From NCBI GenBank assembly GCA_041485125.1, contig JBGPIT010000290.1, positions 1 to 6,451 on the forward strand: DNA of 6,451 nt. The letters run 5' to 3'. Source of the DNA: JBGPIT01 sp041485125. GTDB taxonomy: Bacteria > Desulfobacterota > Binatia > UTPRO1. A program made the translations under genes and the position numbers. The notes beneath the pieces were generated by a model. The model saw only the letters and a program-made list of their open reading frames with translations. It was not told the DNA's origin and searched no databases. The stretch's first letter is position 1; the number at the start of each line of letters is the position of its first letter. This document shows, piece by piece, positions 1 through 6,040 of this stretch.

Positions 1-468
1 CCGCAGACGCCACGCCGTCCCGAGAAAGCCGGCCGCGGGAAGGCTCCAGATCAACGCTTGGACCGGGAGGTACCACGCCTCCGCCTGACTCTCGGCCCGT
101 TCCGCGAGACCATCCATGTCTCGTTTCGCCGATCCAGCCGCGGTCGCTTCACGCTGCCTCGAATCGCCGTCACCGTTGGTCACGACGTCATGCAGCAGCA
201 CGGGAATCCGTTCGGGACGCGGCTCCGCATGCGGCCAGCCGTCTTCGAGCAACCGCGCCGACTCCGCAACGAGAAATCGACGACTGCCGAGCATCAGCAA
301 GGCCCAGAACAGGAGCGCCACGACGACGGTCACCAGGCCGTCCGTGGCCGCGCCGAGGAGCTGCAGAGACGTGTGGAACAGGCTGCCGAAAACGACTGCC
401 CACAGCCCGGCCGTCCAGAATACACTCATACGGACCGCTAACGGGATGATTGCGGCGCGCCACGCCAT
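1..468 (-). CDS. MotA/TolQ/ExbB-like membrane protein, 5' part only
   Basis: The gene starts at 468 and runs off the left edge, so 156 N-terminal residues are visible. Two hydrophobic helices lie at about residues 15-33 and 44-61. A polar, probably cytoplasmic stretch of about 70 residues (65-133) follows. A third hydrophobic segment (about 134-153) reads ALIWSLPAAGFLGTAWRL. A Trp, then Pro, then GF(L/I)GT is the pattern I associate with the pore helix of MotA/TolQ/ExbB proton-channel proteins, which sit in the inner membrane and use ion flow to drive a periplasmic or flagellar partner. That assignment is from remembered family patterns. The visible residues end in AWRLR where relatives usually have a small residue after the Trp, so this may be a divergent member. 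The start is well supported: AGGAG lies 6 nt upstream and overlaps the stop of the preceding gene, implying translational coupling. The partner gene and the rest of the channel lie outside the window. Confidence 0.72.
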   Translation of the reverse strand, partial: MAWRAAIIPLAVRMSVFWTAGLWAVVFGSLFHTSLQLLGAATDGLVTVVVALLFWALLMLGSRRFLVAESARLLEDGWPHAEPRPERIPVLLHDVVTNGDGDSRQREATAAGSAKRDMDGLAERAESQAEAWYLPVQALIWSLPAAGFLGTAWRLR

Positions 469-474
469 CGACGT

Positions 475-479
475 CTCCT
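475..479 (-). promoter_or_regulatory. Ribosome binding site overlapping upstream stop codon
   Basis: On the minus strand AGGAG lies 6 nt before the ATG at 468 and shares bases with the TAG stop of the 312-aa membrane-protein gene. This fixes the start of the channel-like gene and suggests that ribosomes finishing the first gene re-initiate on the second. Confidence 0.75.
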
Positions 480-1416
480 ACGTCGGCCGCGCGGGCCGAC
501 GGGCTCTTCGTCGGATCGAGCGCAACGCAGTCACCATTGCGACGATCGCCAGCCACTGCGCGATCGCGAGCGCCGAAGCCGCAAGCAACGAACGCAGCTC
601 CGGGTCGGCGTCGCTCAGGAGGACGGCAGCACACACGATCGCAACGATCGCGTTCGCCCATCGCAAGACCAACGGGATCCGTGCCTGCATCCAGGCGCCC
701 GCCTCGGCGACGCTCTCTCCCCACGGCAGCGAAATCGCTGTGAATAGGTAGGAAGGAATGCCGGGGCGCGCGCCGGGCTCGGCGCCGGGCTGGTGGCGTT
801 TCGCTACCGGCTCGTCAGCCCGTCCGGCTCGCGGCCCCGGCTCGCGTGAATCGCCGGTTCTCACCGTGGGCTCGCCACCTTCTTTTCCGGGCGGCTTTCG
901 TTTCCGCGTCCCGTCGCCGCCGCCAGTGTCCGGCACGCCGCGATTCAGGGCCGGAAGGGCGAACAGCACGAGGAACGCCAACAGCACGGCGGCAAGAAGG
1001 CCCGGCATGCCCAGCGTCGCGACCCAGAGCACGGCGAGCACGGCAACGCCGATCGATACGACCGAGGCGAGCAGCATCCCGCGGCTGCCGATGCCGACGA
1101 GCGCGAGGACGCCAATGCCCCACGGCGCCCAGCGCACCCACTCGGCCGGCACGATGTGCTCCATGTTGACGCTATCGCGGCCCAACAGCAGCGCCATAGC
1201 GGCCACGATGGAGGCAATCACCCAATCAACAATCCGCCCCCGCGCCAGAATGAGATACGTAACTATGCAGAACACGGGCAGCGCCGGCCGCCAATCGACG
1301 CCGGCAGACAACGCCGCACCAAGAACACGCGTCGCCCACCATACGCTGAACACCAGCGCGATGAGATACATCGCGACCCAATACGCGGGACGGCGCTTCA
1401 TCGAGATACGCCCCAT
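478..1416 (-). CDS. Multi-pass membrane protein of unknown function (312 aa)
   Basis: I do not recognise a family. The protein has a basic N-terminus followed by about six hydrophobic helices (roughly residues 12-33, 43-59, 62-79, 96-111, 113-132 and 136-157). A hydrophilic linker rich in Pro, Gly, Arg and Lys (about 160-221) follows, then two more helices (about 247-267 and 275-299) and a very basic tail. It therefore looks like a six-helix bundle joined by a flexible, probably cytoplasmic linker to a two-helix hairpin. It is the first gene of a two-gene operon with the MotA/TolQ/ExbB-like gene 9 bp downstream, so the two products may act together in the inner membrane. The start is uncertain: ATG at 1416 gives the longest form, but ATG at 1401 (beginning MKRRP, with GGGG 9 nt upstream) is equally plausible. 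The opposite-strand frame in this stretch lacks any domain resemblance and is treated as a shadow. Confidence 0.8.
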   Translation of the reverse strand: MGRISMKRRPAYWVAMYLIALVFSVWWATRVLGAALSAGVDWRPALPVFCIVTYLILARGRIVDWVIASIVAAMALLLGRDSVNMEHIVPAEWVRWAPWGIGVLALVGIGSRGMLLASVVSIGVAVLAVLWVATLGMPGLLAAVLLAFLVLFALPALNRGVPDTGGGDGTRKRKPPGKEGGEPTVRTGDSREPGPRAGRADEPVAKRHQPGAEPGARPGIPSYLFTAISLPWGESVAEAGAWMQARIPLVLRWANAIVAIVCAAVLLSDADPELRSLLAASALAIAQWLAIVAMVTALRSIRRRARRPARPT

Positions 1417-1477
1417 ACAGACTCATGGTCTCGCCGCGCAAGCACTCACACGGTTGCGCCGCGTCTCCAACTCTGCG
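1417..1477. promoter_or_regulatory. Short divergent intergenic region
   Basis: These 61 bases separate the 5' ends of the minus-strand membrane operon and the plus-strand HEAT-like gene, so promoters for both should lie here or just inside the coding ends. I see no convincing -35/-10 pair and no strong Shine-Dalgarno sequence for either gene. The call rests on the gene arrangement only. Confidence 0.35.
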
Positions 1478-2524
1478 ATGTACGCCGCTCTCATCGAGCG
1501 TCGAAAGCACTGCACGCCATTGACCACACAAACGCTCCCTTCGTCACCGCTGGTCGACGGACAACTGTACGGCCGCACGACGTCGGGCTCACACGAGCTC
1601 GTCGGTGTCGTGGCACAGGAGGGTGACGAGCATCGTCCTTACCTCGTGCACGTCGAACGATCGACGACGTACATTGCGTTCTGGCACCCGTATTTCGAGT
1701 GCCTCACGATCTATCGTGGCCCCGCGTGCGCCGACGTCGAAACGGCGCGATCGGTGCTCTCCCCGTTCCCCAGTCATTCCGCTCTGCACACACGCGACGT
1801 GCGCCGCTTCATCGCGACCGTACGGAACGGTCCTCTGTACCAATTTCACGCCCTGCGAGACCCGGACAAATGCGCGTACACGATCGAGGAAAACGGGGGC
1901 CGTTGCTCGCTGTCGCTCGACGACGCCTACGTCCGGCATCTGTGGTCGAGCCTCTCGCGCATCGATGACGTCACCCTCTTTCTCAACCCGCCACTCCTCG
2001 ACGCATTTCGATCGCGTGATCTGAAGCTGCCATTCGCTGCCCTGATGGCGGCGTACGCTCAGAGCGGCAATGCGCTGCGAACGAGCATCGTTCGTATGCT
2101 CAGCGTGTACCACGAGGAACCGGCGTTGCTCTTCCTCGCCGGGCTTCTTCAGCAAAGCGCGGCGCGCGGATTGTGGAGAGACGCTCTCGACTCCCTGCGG
2201 GGAAAGACCAATCCGGCAGTCGTGGAACGGCTGGTTGCTTTCGCGGCGTCGTCGACGGGCGAGCACAAGATCGCGGCGCTTCGGTGCCTGGCGGGCCGCG
2301 ACGGCGTGCGCGTTCGGAGTGTCGTGCTCTCCGCGCTCGCGGACCCCGATCCATCCGTGCGAAGCCTTGCCGCTCGGTTGGCGATCAACCTCGTCGACCG
2401 GGAGATCGTGAGATCGGTCTATGCACTCCTGCAGTCGGACAACAGCACGCGGGTGCAGCGCGCGGCGCGCACGTTCTTTCGCCAGATCGTTCGTACGACT
2501 CCGGCACCCGCAACGCCTCCGTAG
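1478..2524 (+). CDS. HEAT-like repeat protein with unrecognised N-terminal region (348 aa)
   Basis: The C-terminal half, about residues 185-337, is built of helix pairs resembling HEAT or armadillo repeats. The clearest unit is at 278-305, where a helix is followed by the turn ADPDPSVR and a second helix; less regular units lie at about 187-225, 245-275 and 306-337. Such superhelices normally act as protein- or nucleic-acid-binding scaffolds. Residues 50-175 are a mixed region with aromatic and Cys residues (Cys75, 84, 132, 143) that I cannot assign. No signal peptide or membrane helix is seen, so it is probably cytoplasmic. The frame is open far upstream to 758, but that part overlaps the opposite-strand membrane gene and reads as low-complexity Arg/Ser/Thr/Pro sequence. 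The first ATG outside the overlap, at 1478, is therefore chosen; it has no clear ribosome binding site and the true start could differ. The next sequence on the same strand is a truncated TIR-domain fragment, which may once have been a co-transcribed partner. Confidence 0.72.
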   Translation: MYAALIERRKHCTPLTTQTLPSSPLVDGQLYGRTTSGSHELVGVVAQEGDEHRPYLVHVERSTTYIAFWHPYFECLTIYRGPACADVETARSVLSPFPSHSALHTRDVRRFIATVRNGPLYQFHALRDPDKCAYTIEENGGRCSLSLDDAYVRHLWSSLSRIDDVTLFLNPPLLDAFRSRDLKLPFAALMAAYAQSGNALRTSIVRMLSVYHEEPALLFLAGLLQQSAARGLWRDALDSLRGKTNPAVVERLVAFAASSTGEHKIAALRCLAGRDGVRVRSVVLSALADPDPSVRSLAARLAINLVDREIVRSVYALLQSDNSTRVQRAARTFFRQIVRTTPAPATPP

Positions 2525-2657
2525 CCGACCGCGACCCGATGGATCTCGGCGTCGACGTTTTTGCTGAGCCCTCGGCCCGTCTCCGCGCCATGCTCGCCTA
2601 GTTTCGAGCCAAGCACATCGCGGCGCGCTCGCCACGAGTGCTCCTCTTCGCCGCCCC
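2525..2657. other. Non-coding gap between HEAT-like gene and TIR fragment
   Basis: No gene is supported here. A 20-codon frame (2539-2601) has no recognisable features. An 8-bp palindrome CGTCGACG followed by five T (2550-2562) lacks a loop and is not a convincing terminator. Confidence 0.4.
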
Positions 2658-2744
2658 GTGGACACCGAATACGACGTTTTCGTCAGCTATAGCCACCGTC
2701 ATCCGAGGGTGCGCGAGCCGTTCGTGACGCGCGCGGCGCGTCCC
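2658..2744 (+). pseudogene. Truncated 5' fragment of a TIR-domain gene
   Basis: Starting at a GTG at 2658 the frame reads VDTEYDVFVSYSHRHPRVRE. The core YDVFVSYSH matches the first beta strand and following loop of TIR domains, which in bacteria are often NAD+-cleaving effectors of anti-phage systems or protein-interaction modules. After about residue 20 the resemblance stops: the next residues do not continue a TIR fold in this frame or, by my reading, in the two other forward frames, and from 2745 the DNA is the 3' end of the opposite-strand DUF6600 gene. A TIR domain is normally about 130-150 residues, so over 80% is missing, including the catalytic Glu. The frame stays open to 3383, but that extension is Arg-rich antisense of the other gene. 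I infer a deletion or rearrangement junction between about 2706 and 2744. A chance match is less likely given nine contiguous motif residues placed right after a start codon. Confidence 0.5.
2726..2742. terminator. GC-rich hairpin just after the DUF6600 gene stop
   Basis: GACGCGC (2726-2732) and GCGCGTC (2736-2742) form a perfect 7-bp stem with a 3-nt loop, 2 bases beyond the stop codon of the minus-strand gene. Position and strength suit a transcription end, but no T-run follows on the minus strand, so it is not a classical intrinsic terminator. It may instead protect the 3' end of the mRNA. Confidence 0.4.
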
Positions 2745-5201
2745 TCACTCGCCTGGACCACCGTGGTCGTTCCGGTCGCGCGGCCCATGCTTGGGATGAT
2801 CGTTCGGCGCCTCGCGCGGCGGCGGCTTCTCGACCTTCGGAGGCGGGGCCGCACGCTCCATCTGCCGTTCGCGCTGATGCTCCGCACGGTCGATTCGCGG
2901 CGCGGCGCCGTCACCGCCGCTGCCACCGCGGTTCATCCGCTCGGGCGCGTCGTTGTGTTGCTGCGGCGGCGGCATCGCCGGACGGCGTTGCTCGACGTCG
3001 GGCCTACGCTCTCGCGTCGGGCGCTCGGGTGCCGGCGGCGCCTGACGCTCGCGGCTTTGGATGCCACGCTCGCGACTTCTCGGGTTGCCGTGCTCTTCCA
3101 TCACCGGCGGCGCGGCCGGCGGCGGCACGGCTTGTCGGCCGCGTCCTTCACCGCCGCGATCACGGCCGCGATTGCGAGTGTCGGGCCGCTCTTGGATCTG
3201 CGGCGCCGGCGGCGGCGGCTCGGGCGGTTTACCACCCCCGATCTCGCCGCGCCCACGCTCCCGGCGATTGCCGCGCTCCTCCGGCGGCGCTGGCGGCGCC
3301 GCCGGCTGTGGCGCTTCGGGGCGACCGTGTTCGCCGGTCGCGCGTTCGGGGTGTCGCGCATTGCCGCGCTCGTCGCCCGGTGACACCGGCTTCGCCTCGT
3401 CGCGTCCGCGACGATCATTCGGACGGGCGTTGCCGCGATCGTCGACGGGCGGCGGTACCTCGATCCGACCGCGATCGTTGCCGCGGCCGGGCTCCTTGCG
3501 CACGTCGTGGTTCTCGCGGCCCGGCGGAGGCGGCGGCTCGTTCGGGCCGTGTCCGACGTCCGGCCGGCCGCGGTCTTTCCCGCGCGCTCGATCCTCGCCG
3601 ATCGCGCCCGGTGCGACGGCGCCCGGCGCGACGCCCTGCCCTTCGCGAGCGCCTTCCGCGCCGCGATCACGTGATCCTCGCTGGCGCGCTTGCGGCGGAA
3701 GGATACGCGGCGGCTGATCGGGGCGCGCCGCGTGATCCGGCTGGAGACCCGCCGCCCGCAGTCGGGGCGCGACGTTTTGCGGCGGTCGCGTCGCGACGAC
3801 GCCGCGGCGCTGGACCTGCTCGGACGGGCGACGCCCGCGTCCTTCGCGTGGACTGAGGCTCGTCGCGACCGGTTTCACGCCGAGCTGGCCGCGTACGATG
3901 GTCAGGTCCCGCGCCCGGTCGGGAGCCAACCGAATCTGATTGCCGCGGCCGCGGCCGAAGTGGTCGCGATCGACGCCGATCACCGCATTCCGCACCTCGG
4001 AGTTCTGGAAGCGCGTGATGTTCCGAACGTTCACGATCGTGGTGTTGCTCACGACGACGTTGTTCACGTAGCGGCGACCGCCCCAACCGCCCCAGTACGG
4101 ACGTCCGACGAATGCCGGCGGTCCCCACCACGGCAGCACCGGCTCGCCGAATCCGAGCGCGACCCAGCTCAACCCCGGCATGCCGACACTCACCGAGACG
4201 CCGCCGTGGCGCGAGCCGAAGAACGCGACGAGCGCCGGTGCGTACACCGGCGCGACGACGACGGGACCCGGCGCCCAGCCCCACCGGTCGCGCACCCGGC
4301 ACCAACGCCCGTAGTGGTACGGAGCCCACCCCCACGGCGCGTCGTCGACCCAAGTCCACTCGTAGTACGGATCCCACACCCAGCGCCCGGTGCTGTACGG
4401 CGCCCAGTCCGCGGGAGTGTCACGCGGGATCCAGACGTGCCCGTATTGCGGCTCGTCGTCCCAGTCACCGTACGCGTCGAGATCGTCGACGCCGGCGAGC
4501 GCCGGCGGAACGTATTGCGCGCTCCGCGGACGTTCAGGCCGGCCGCCCGTACGGTCGTAATTCCAGCGGTCCCACGCGTCCTCCGCGGGTGCCGCGCTGA
4601 TGGCGACGCGCGCGGTCTCGGTGCCTGCGAGCACGACTTGCTGATCGGCGGGAACGTCGCTGCGCTCGCCGCCGGCGGGGATCATGGTCGCGACCCCGCC
4701 GCGGTGGGTGGTGAACGTCGTCCCATCGTCGCCGACGTCGACGCGGTAGTACCCGGGACGATCGACGATGAACGCGCCGCTCGGCGTGTCGATCTCGATC
4801 TCCTGCCCCGCCGGCAAGTCTTTGACGTCGACGGCAGAGTGGCCGGACGTCACCTCGAGTTGGAGAAACCCGGTCTCGAGCGACGCGATCCCGAGCTGCG
4901 TGTCCGATCCGGCCCGGACGAACGCGCGCGCGCCGATCTCGATCTCGAGGTTCGCCCCGTCAGGCGCGTAGAGATCGTCACCCGCCGCCAGCGCCGTATT
5001 CACCTGCGCGGGCGTCCAATCCTCGGCGCCCGTGCGCCAGAAGGAAACCTCGCCGTCGATGAACGCGAGCCGCGGCGGCGTCGCCCCGACGGCCCGCGCC
5101 GCCTGCGCGTCCGCGTTCCGCGGCGCCGCGCCGACAGCGGCGGCGAGCGCGACGGCGATGAGCACGATTCTGACGACGAGACGGCGCGATGACATGGGCA
5201 T
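2745..5201 (-). CDS. Exported FecR-domain / DUF6600 protein with long Pro/Arg-rich tail (818 aa)
   Basis: Residues 1-32 form a signal peptide: basic start, hydrophobic core at 8-26, and a likely cut after ADA. Residues about 44-200 resemble a FecR-type beta-rich domain (RLAFIDGEVSF, then a run ending near DTPSGAFIVDRPGYYRV). Residues about 245-310 match the DUF6600 pattern, a series of Trp/Tyr/Gly motifs such as YGHVWIPRD, GRWVWDPYYEWTW, APWGWAPYHYGRW and WGWAPGP. A further Gly/Trp-rich portion reaches about 380, and VVVSNTTIVNVRNIT lies at 383-396. From about 450 to the end the chain is predicted disordered, rich in Pro, Arg, Gly, Glu and Asp, with degenerate repeats. I expect a periplasmic or envelope-associated protein; function in this family is unknown to me, and FecR here need not imply iron signalling because no sigma factor or anti-sigma gene is adjacent. 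The start at 5201 is chosen over upstream starts because GGAGG lies 6 nt before it and the signal peptide begins there; a second ATG at 5195 is possible. Confidence 0.9.
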   Translation of the reverse strand: MPMSSRRLVVRIVLIAVALAAAVGAAPRNADAQAARAVGATPPRLAFIDGEVSFWRTGAEDWTPAQVNTALAAGDDLYAPDGANLEIEIGARAFVRAGSDTQLGIASLETGFLQLEVTSGHSAVDVKDLPAGQEIEIDTPSGAFIVDRPGYYRVDVGDDGTTFTTHRGGVATMIPAGGERSDVPADQQVVLAGTETARVAISAAPAEDAWDRWNYDRTGGRPERPRSAQYVPPALAGVDDLDAYGDWDDEPQYGHVWIPRDTPADWAPYSTGRWVWDPYYEWTWVDDAPWGWAPYHYGRWCRVRDRWGWAPGPVVVAPVYAPALVAFFGSRHGGVSVSVGMPGLSWVALGFGEPVLPWWGPPAFVGRPYWGGWGGRRYVNNVVVSNTTIVNVRNITRFQNSEVRNAVIGVDRDHFGRGRGNQIRLAPDRARDLTIVRGQLGVKPVATSLSPREGRGRRPSEQVQRRGVVATRPPQNVAPRLRAAGLQPDHAARPDQPPRILPPQARQRGSRDRGAEGAREGQGVAPGAVAPGAIGEDRARGKDRGRPDVGHGPNEPPPPPGRENHDVRKEPGRGNDRGRIEVPPPVDDRGNARPNDRRGRDEAKPVSPGDERGNARHPERATGEHGRPEAPQPAAPPAPPEERGNRRERGRGEIGGGKPPEPPPPAPQIQERPDTRNRGRDRGGEGRGRQAVPPPAAPPVMEEHGNPRSRERGIQSRERQAPPAPERPTRERRPDVEQRRPAMPPPQQHNDAPERMNRGGSGGDGAAPRIDRAEHQRERQMERAAPPPKVEKPPPREAPNDHPKHGPRDRNDHGGPGE
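3078..3446 (-). repeat. Degenerate ERGN-R coding repeats in the disordered tail
   Basis: Four related octapeptides occur in the tail of the DUF6600 protein: VDDRGNAR (586-593), GDERGNAR (609-616), PEERGNRR (640-647) and MEEHGNPR (701-708). Each is preceded by a Pro-rich run. Spacing is irregular (23, 31 and 61 residues), so these are diverged units rather than a clean tandem array. Confidence 0.6.
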
Positions 5202-5207
5202 TCCTGT

Positions 5208-5212
5208 CCTCC
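5208..5212 (-). promoter_or_regulatory. Ribosome binding site of the DUF6600 gene
   Basis: GGAGG on the minus strand ends 6 nt before the ATG at 5201. It decides the start against the upstream in-frame ATG at 5369, which would put 56 non-signal-like residues ahead of the signal peptide. Confidence 0.8.
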
Positions 5213-5340
5213 AAGACTGTGACACGTGTGAACCGTTGCGACTCGATCGTAGGCTCCAAACGCCGCGCGGGGTCTTCGGTTGCGATCGCGCCGACGTCGG
5301 TGCCACGAGGGTGAACGAGCAGGTTGCCGACTCGCTCCCT

Positions 5341-5369
5341 AGTCCGCCCGCTGGGCGGGAGTTAGTCAA
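5341..5369 (-). promoter_or_regulatory. Possible promoter with embedded inverted repeat
   Basis: On the minus strand TTGACT (5369-5364) resembles a -35 element upstream of the DUF6600 gene. A 6-bp inverted repeat, CCGCCC and GGGCGG with a 3-nt loop (5344-5358), occupies the spacer region. No good -10 hexamer follows at the usual distance, so this could equally be a chance match or a hairpin in the leader. The whole 5202-5459 stretch holds no gene; other GC-rich small hairpins lie at 5391-5403 and 5401-5414. Confidence 0.22.
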
Positions 5370-5390
5370 CCGCCCCGGTCGCCACCGTCC

Positions 5391-5414
5391 GGGAGGCGCT
5401 CCCGCAGCAGCGGG
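5391..5414. other. Overlapping GC hairpins downstream of the 140-aa gene
   Basis: GGGAG/CTCCC (5391-5403, 3-nt loop) and CCCGC/GCGGG (5401-5414, 4-nt loop) share bases, so only one can form at a time. They lie about 45-70 bases after the stop of the minus-strand 140-aa gene and could contribute to ending its transcript. Neither is followed by a T-run. Confidence 0.25.
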
Positions 5415-5459
5415 CAGCGGCCGAGCTCAGGCCTGACCACGTCCTGACCGCGTGAAGCG

Positions 5460-5882
5460 TTACGCGGCTCGACCGTGGCCCGCCGCCACTCGAAGGACCG
5501 CGTCTCGCGAAGGGCGACCTCGTCTCGGCACCACCTGGGGTCCTGGAACTCTCAGGCCCGCACGCTCGGCATCGCGCCAGGCAAACAGCGAATCGCGGAT
5601 GTGCCGCGCGTGGAGACCGAGGGTGACGCAGATGTTCTCGAATGAGAACATCGGTTCCGGATCACGGCTCGCGAACCATTCTTCTGCGTCCGCGTACAAT
5701 CGCTGATTGCGGTGATCGCTCGCGAGGACATGACCTTCGAAGTAGCGCAGCGCGTCCTTGAGGACGGCGGCCATCAGCCGTTTCTCAGGAGCGCTCGCCG
5801 ACACCTCCTCGACCAACATCTGAAGGTGAACGACGCGATCGGCGATTGGGATCAGCTCTTCCGAAGTGTAACGATCGCTCAT
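5460..5882 (-). CDS. Small conserved-looking protein with FSFENI motif (140 aa)
   Basis: I recall similar small proteins of roughly 130-150 residues in high-GC Proteobacteria, Acidobacteriota and related lineages, with a core like FSFENVCEALGLDPDYLR, but no established function. Here the helical N-terminal half (about residues 7-60, including MAAVLKDALRYFEGHVLA) leads to RLYADAEEWFASRDPEPMFS and then FENICVTLGLHARHIRDSLFAW (81-102). The last segment could be a helix-turn-helix-like unit, and the C-terminal tail (109-140) is basic, with PRRGRPSR resembling a minor-groove-binding hook. A DNA-binding regulator is therefore possible but unproven. The start at 5882 is chosen because GGAGG lies 8 nt upstream; a longer frame to 5963 adds 27 residues without a ribosome binding site. 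The gene is divergent from acetate kinase and points toward the DUF6600 gene, 258 bp away. Confidence 0.85.
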   Translation of the reverse strand: MSDRYTSEELIPIADRVVHLQMLVEEVSASAPEKRLMAAVLKDALRYFEGHVLASDHRNQRLYADAEEWFASRDPEPMFSFENICVTLGLHARHIRDSLFAWRDAERAGLRVPGPQVVPRRGRPSRDAVLRVAAGHGRAA

Positions 5883-5890
5883 GGTTGGAT

Positions 5891-5895
5891 CCTCC
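5891..5895 (-). promoter_or_regulatory. Ribosome binding site of the 140-aa gene
   Basis: GGAGG on the minus strand lies 8 nt before the ATG at 5882 and settles this start against the longer in-frame one at 5963. Confidence 0.78.
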
Positions 5896-5939
5896 GCAGT
5901 CAACTGAGCAAACGTCGCGCCAGACTCGCATGAACAAGA

Positions 5940-5964
5940 CATGCGCGTCCGGGTGGAGCGCATG
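5940..5964. promoter_or_regulatory. 7-bp inverted repeat in the divergent region, possible operator
   Basis: CATGCGC (5940-5946) and GCGCATG (5958-5964) are perfect inverted copies 18 bp apart start to start, in the 158-bp region between the divergent 140-aa gene and acetate kinase. The spacing of nearly two helical turns fits a site for a dimeric regulator. No known consensus is matched, and a GC-rich genome yields such repeats by chance. Confidence 0.3.
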
Positions 5965-6040
5965 ATCCTGGCGTGCTGTACGAACTGCGGGTACCGAACT
6001 AGATTTCAGCGTGGTGTTGGGGAGCCAAGATCGGGAGAGC

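Noticed and set aside
116..751. 211-codon plus-strand frame at the left end
   Set aside because: Antisense to two coupled membrane-protein genes; composition dominated by Arg, Ser, Ala and Thr with no recognisable feature.
758..1477. Upstream open extension of the HEAT-like protein's frame
   Set aside because: It lies fully antisense to a membrane-protein gene with clear hydrophobic helices for most of its length, and its translation is low-complexity Arg/Ser/Thr/Pro sequence with no domain resemblance.
2550..2562. CGTCGACG followed by TTTTT as a terminator for the HEAT-like gene
   Set aside because: The palindrome has no loop and cannot form a stable hairpin of useful length; the T-run alone is not evidence.
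1589..2665. 358-codon minus-strand frame opposite the HEAT-like gene
   Set aside because: Translation is Arg-rich throughout without motifs, while the plus strand shows regular HEAT-like helices; a typical antisense shadow in GC-rich DNA.
2745..3383. Continuation of the TIR fragment's frame
   Set aside because: From here the frame is the complement of the DUF6600 tail, an Arg/Ala/Leu-rich sequence with no TIR strands, helices or catalytic Glu region.
3690..5192. 500-codon plus-strand frame opposite the DUF6600 gene
   Set aside because: Arg/Asp/Val-rich shadow without signal, domain or ribosome binding site; the minus strand has a signal peptide, two recognisable domains and a good ribosome binding site.
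5222..5229. ACACGTGT palindrome in the leader of the DUF6600 gene
   Set aside because: Only 8 bp with no flanking symmetry or second copy; too short to call a binding site.
5449..5466. CGCGT/ACGCG hairpin over the stop of the 140-aa gene
   Set aside because: A 5-bp stem overlapping the stop codon, without a T-run, is expected by chance in such GC-rich sequence.
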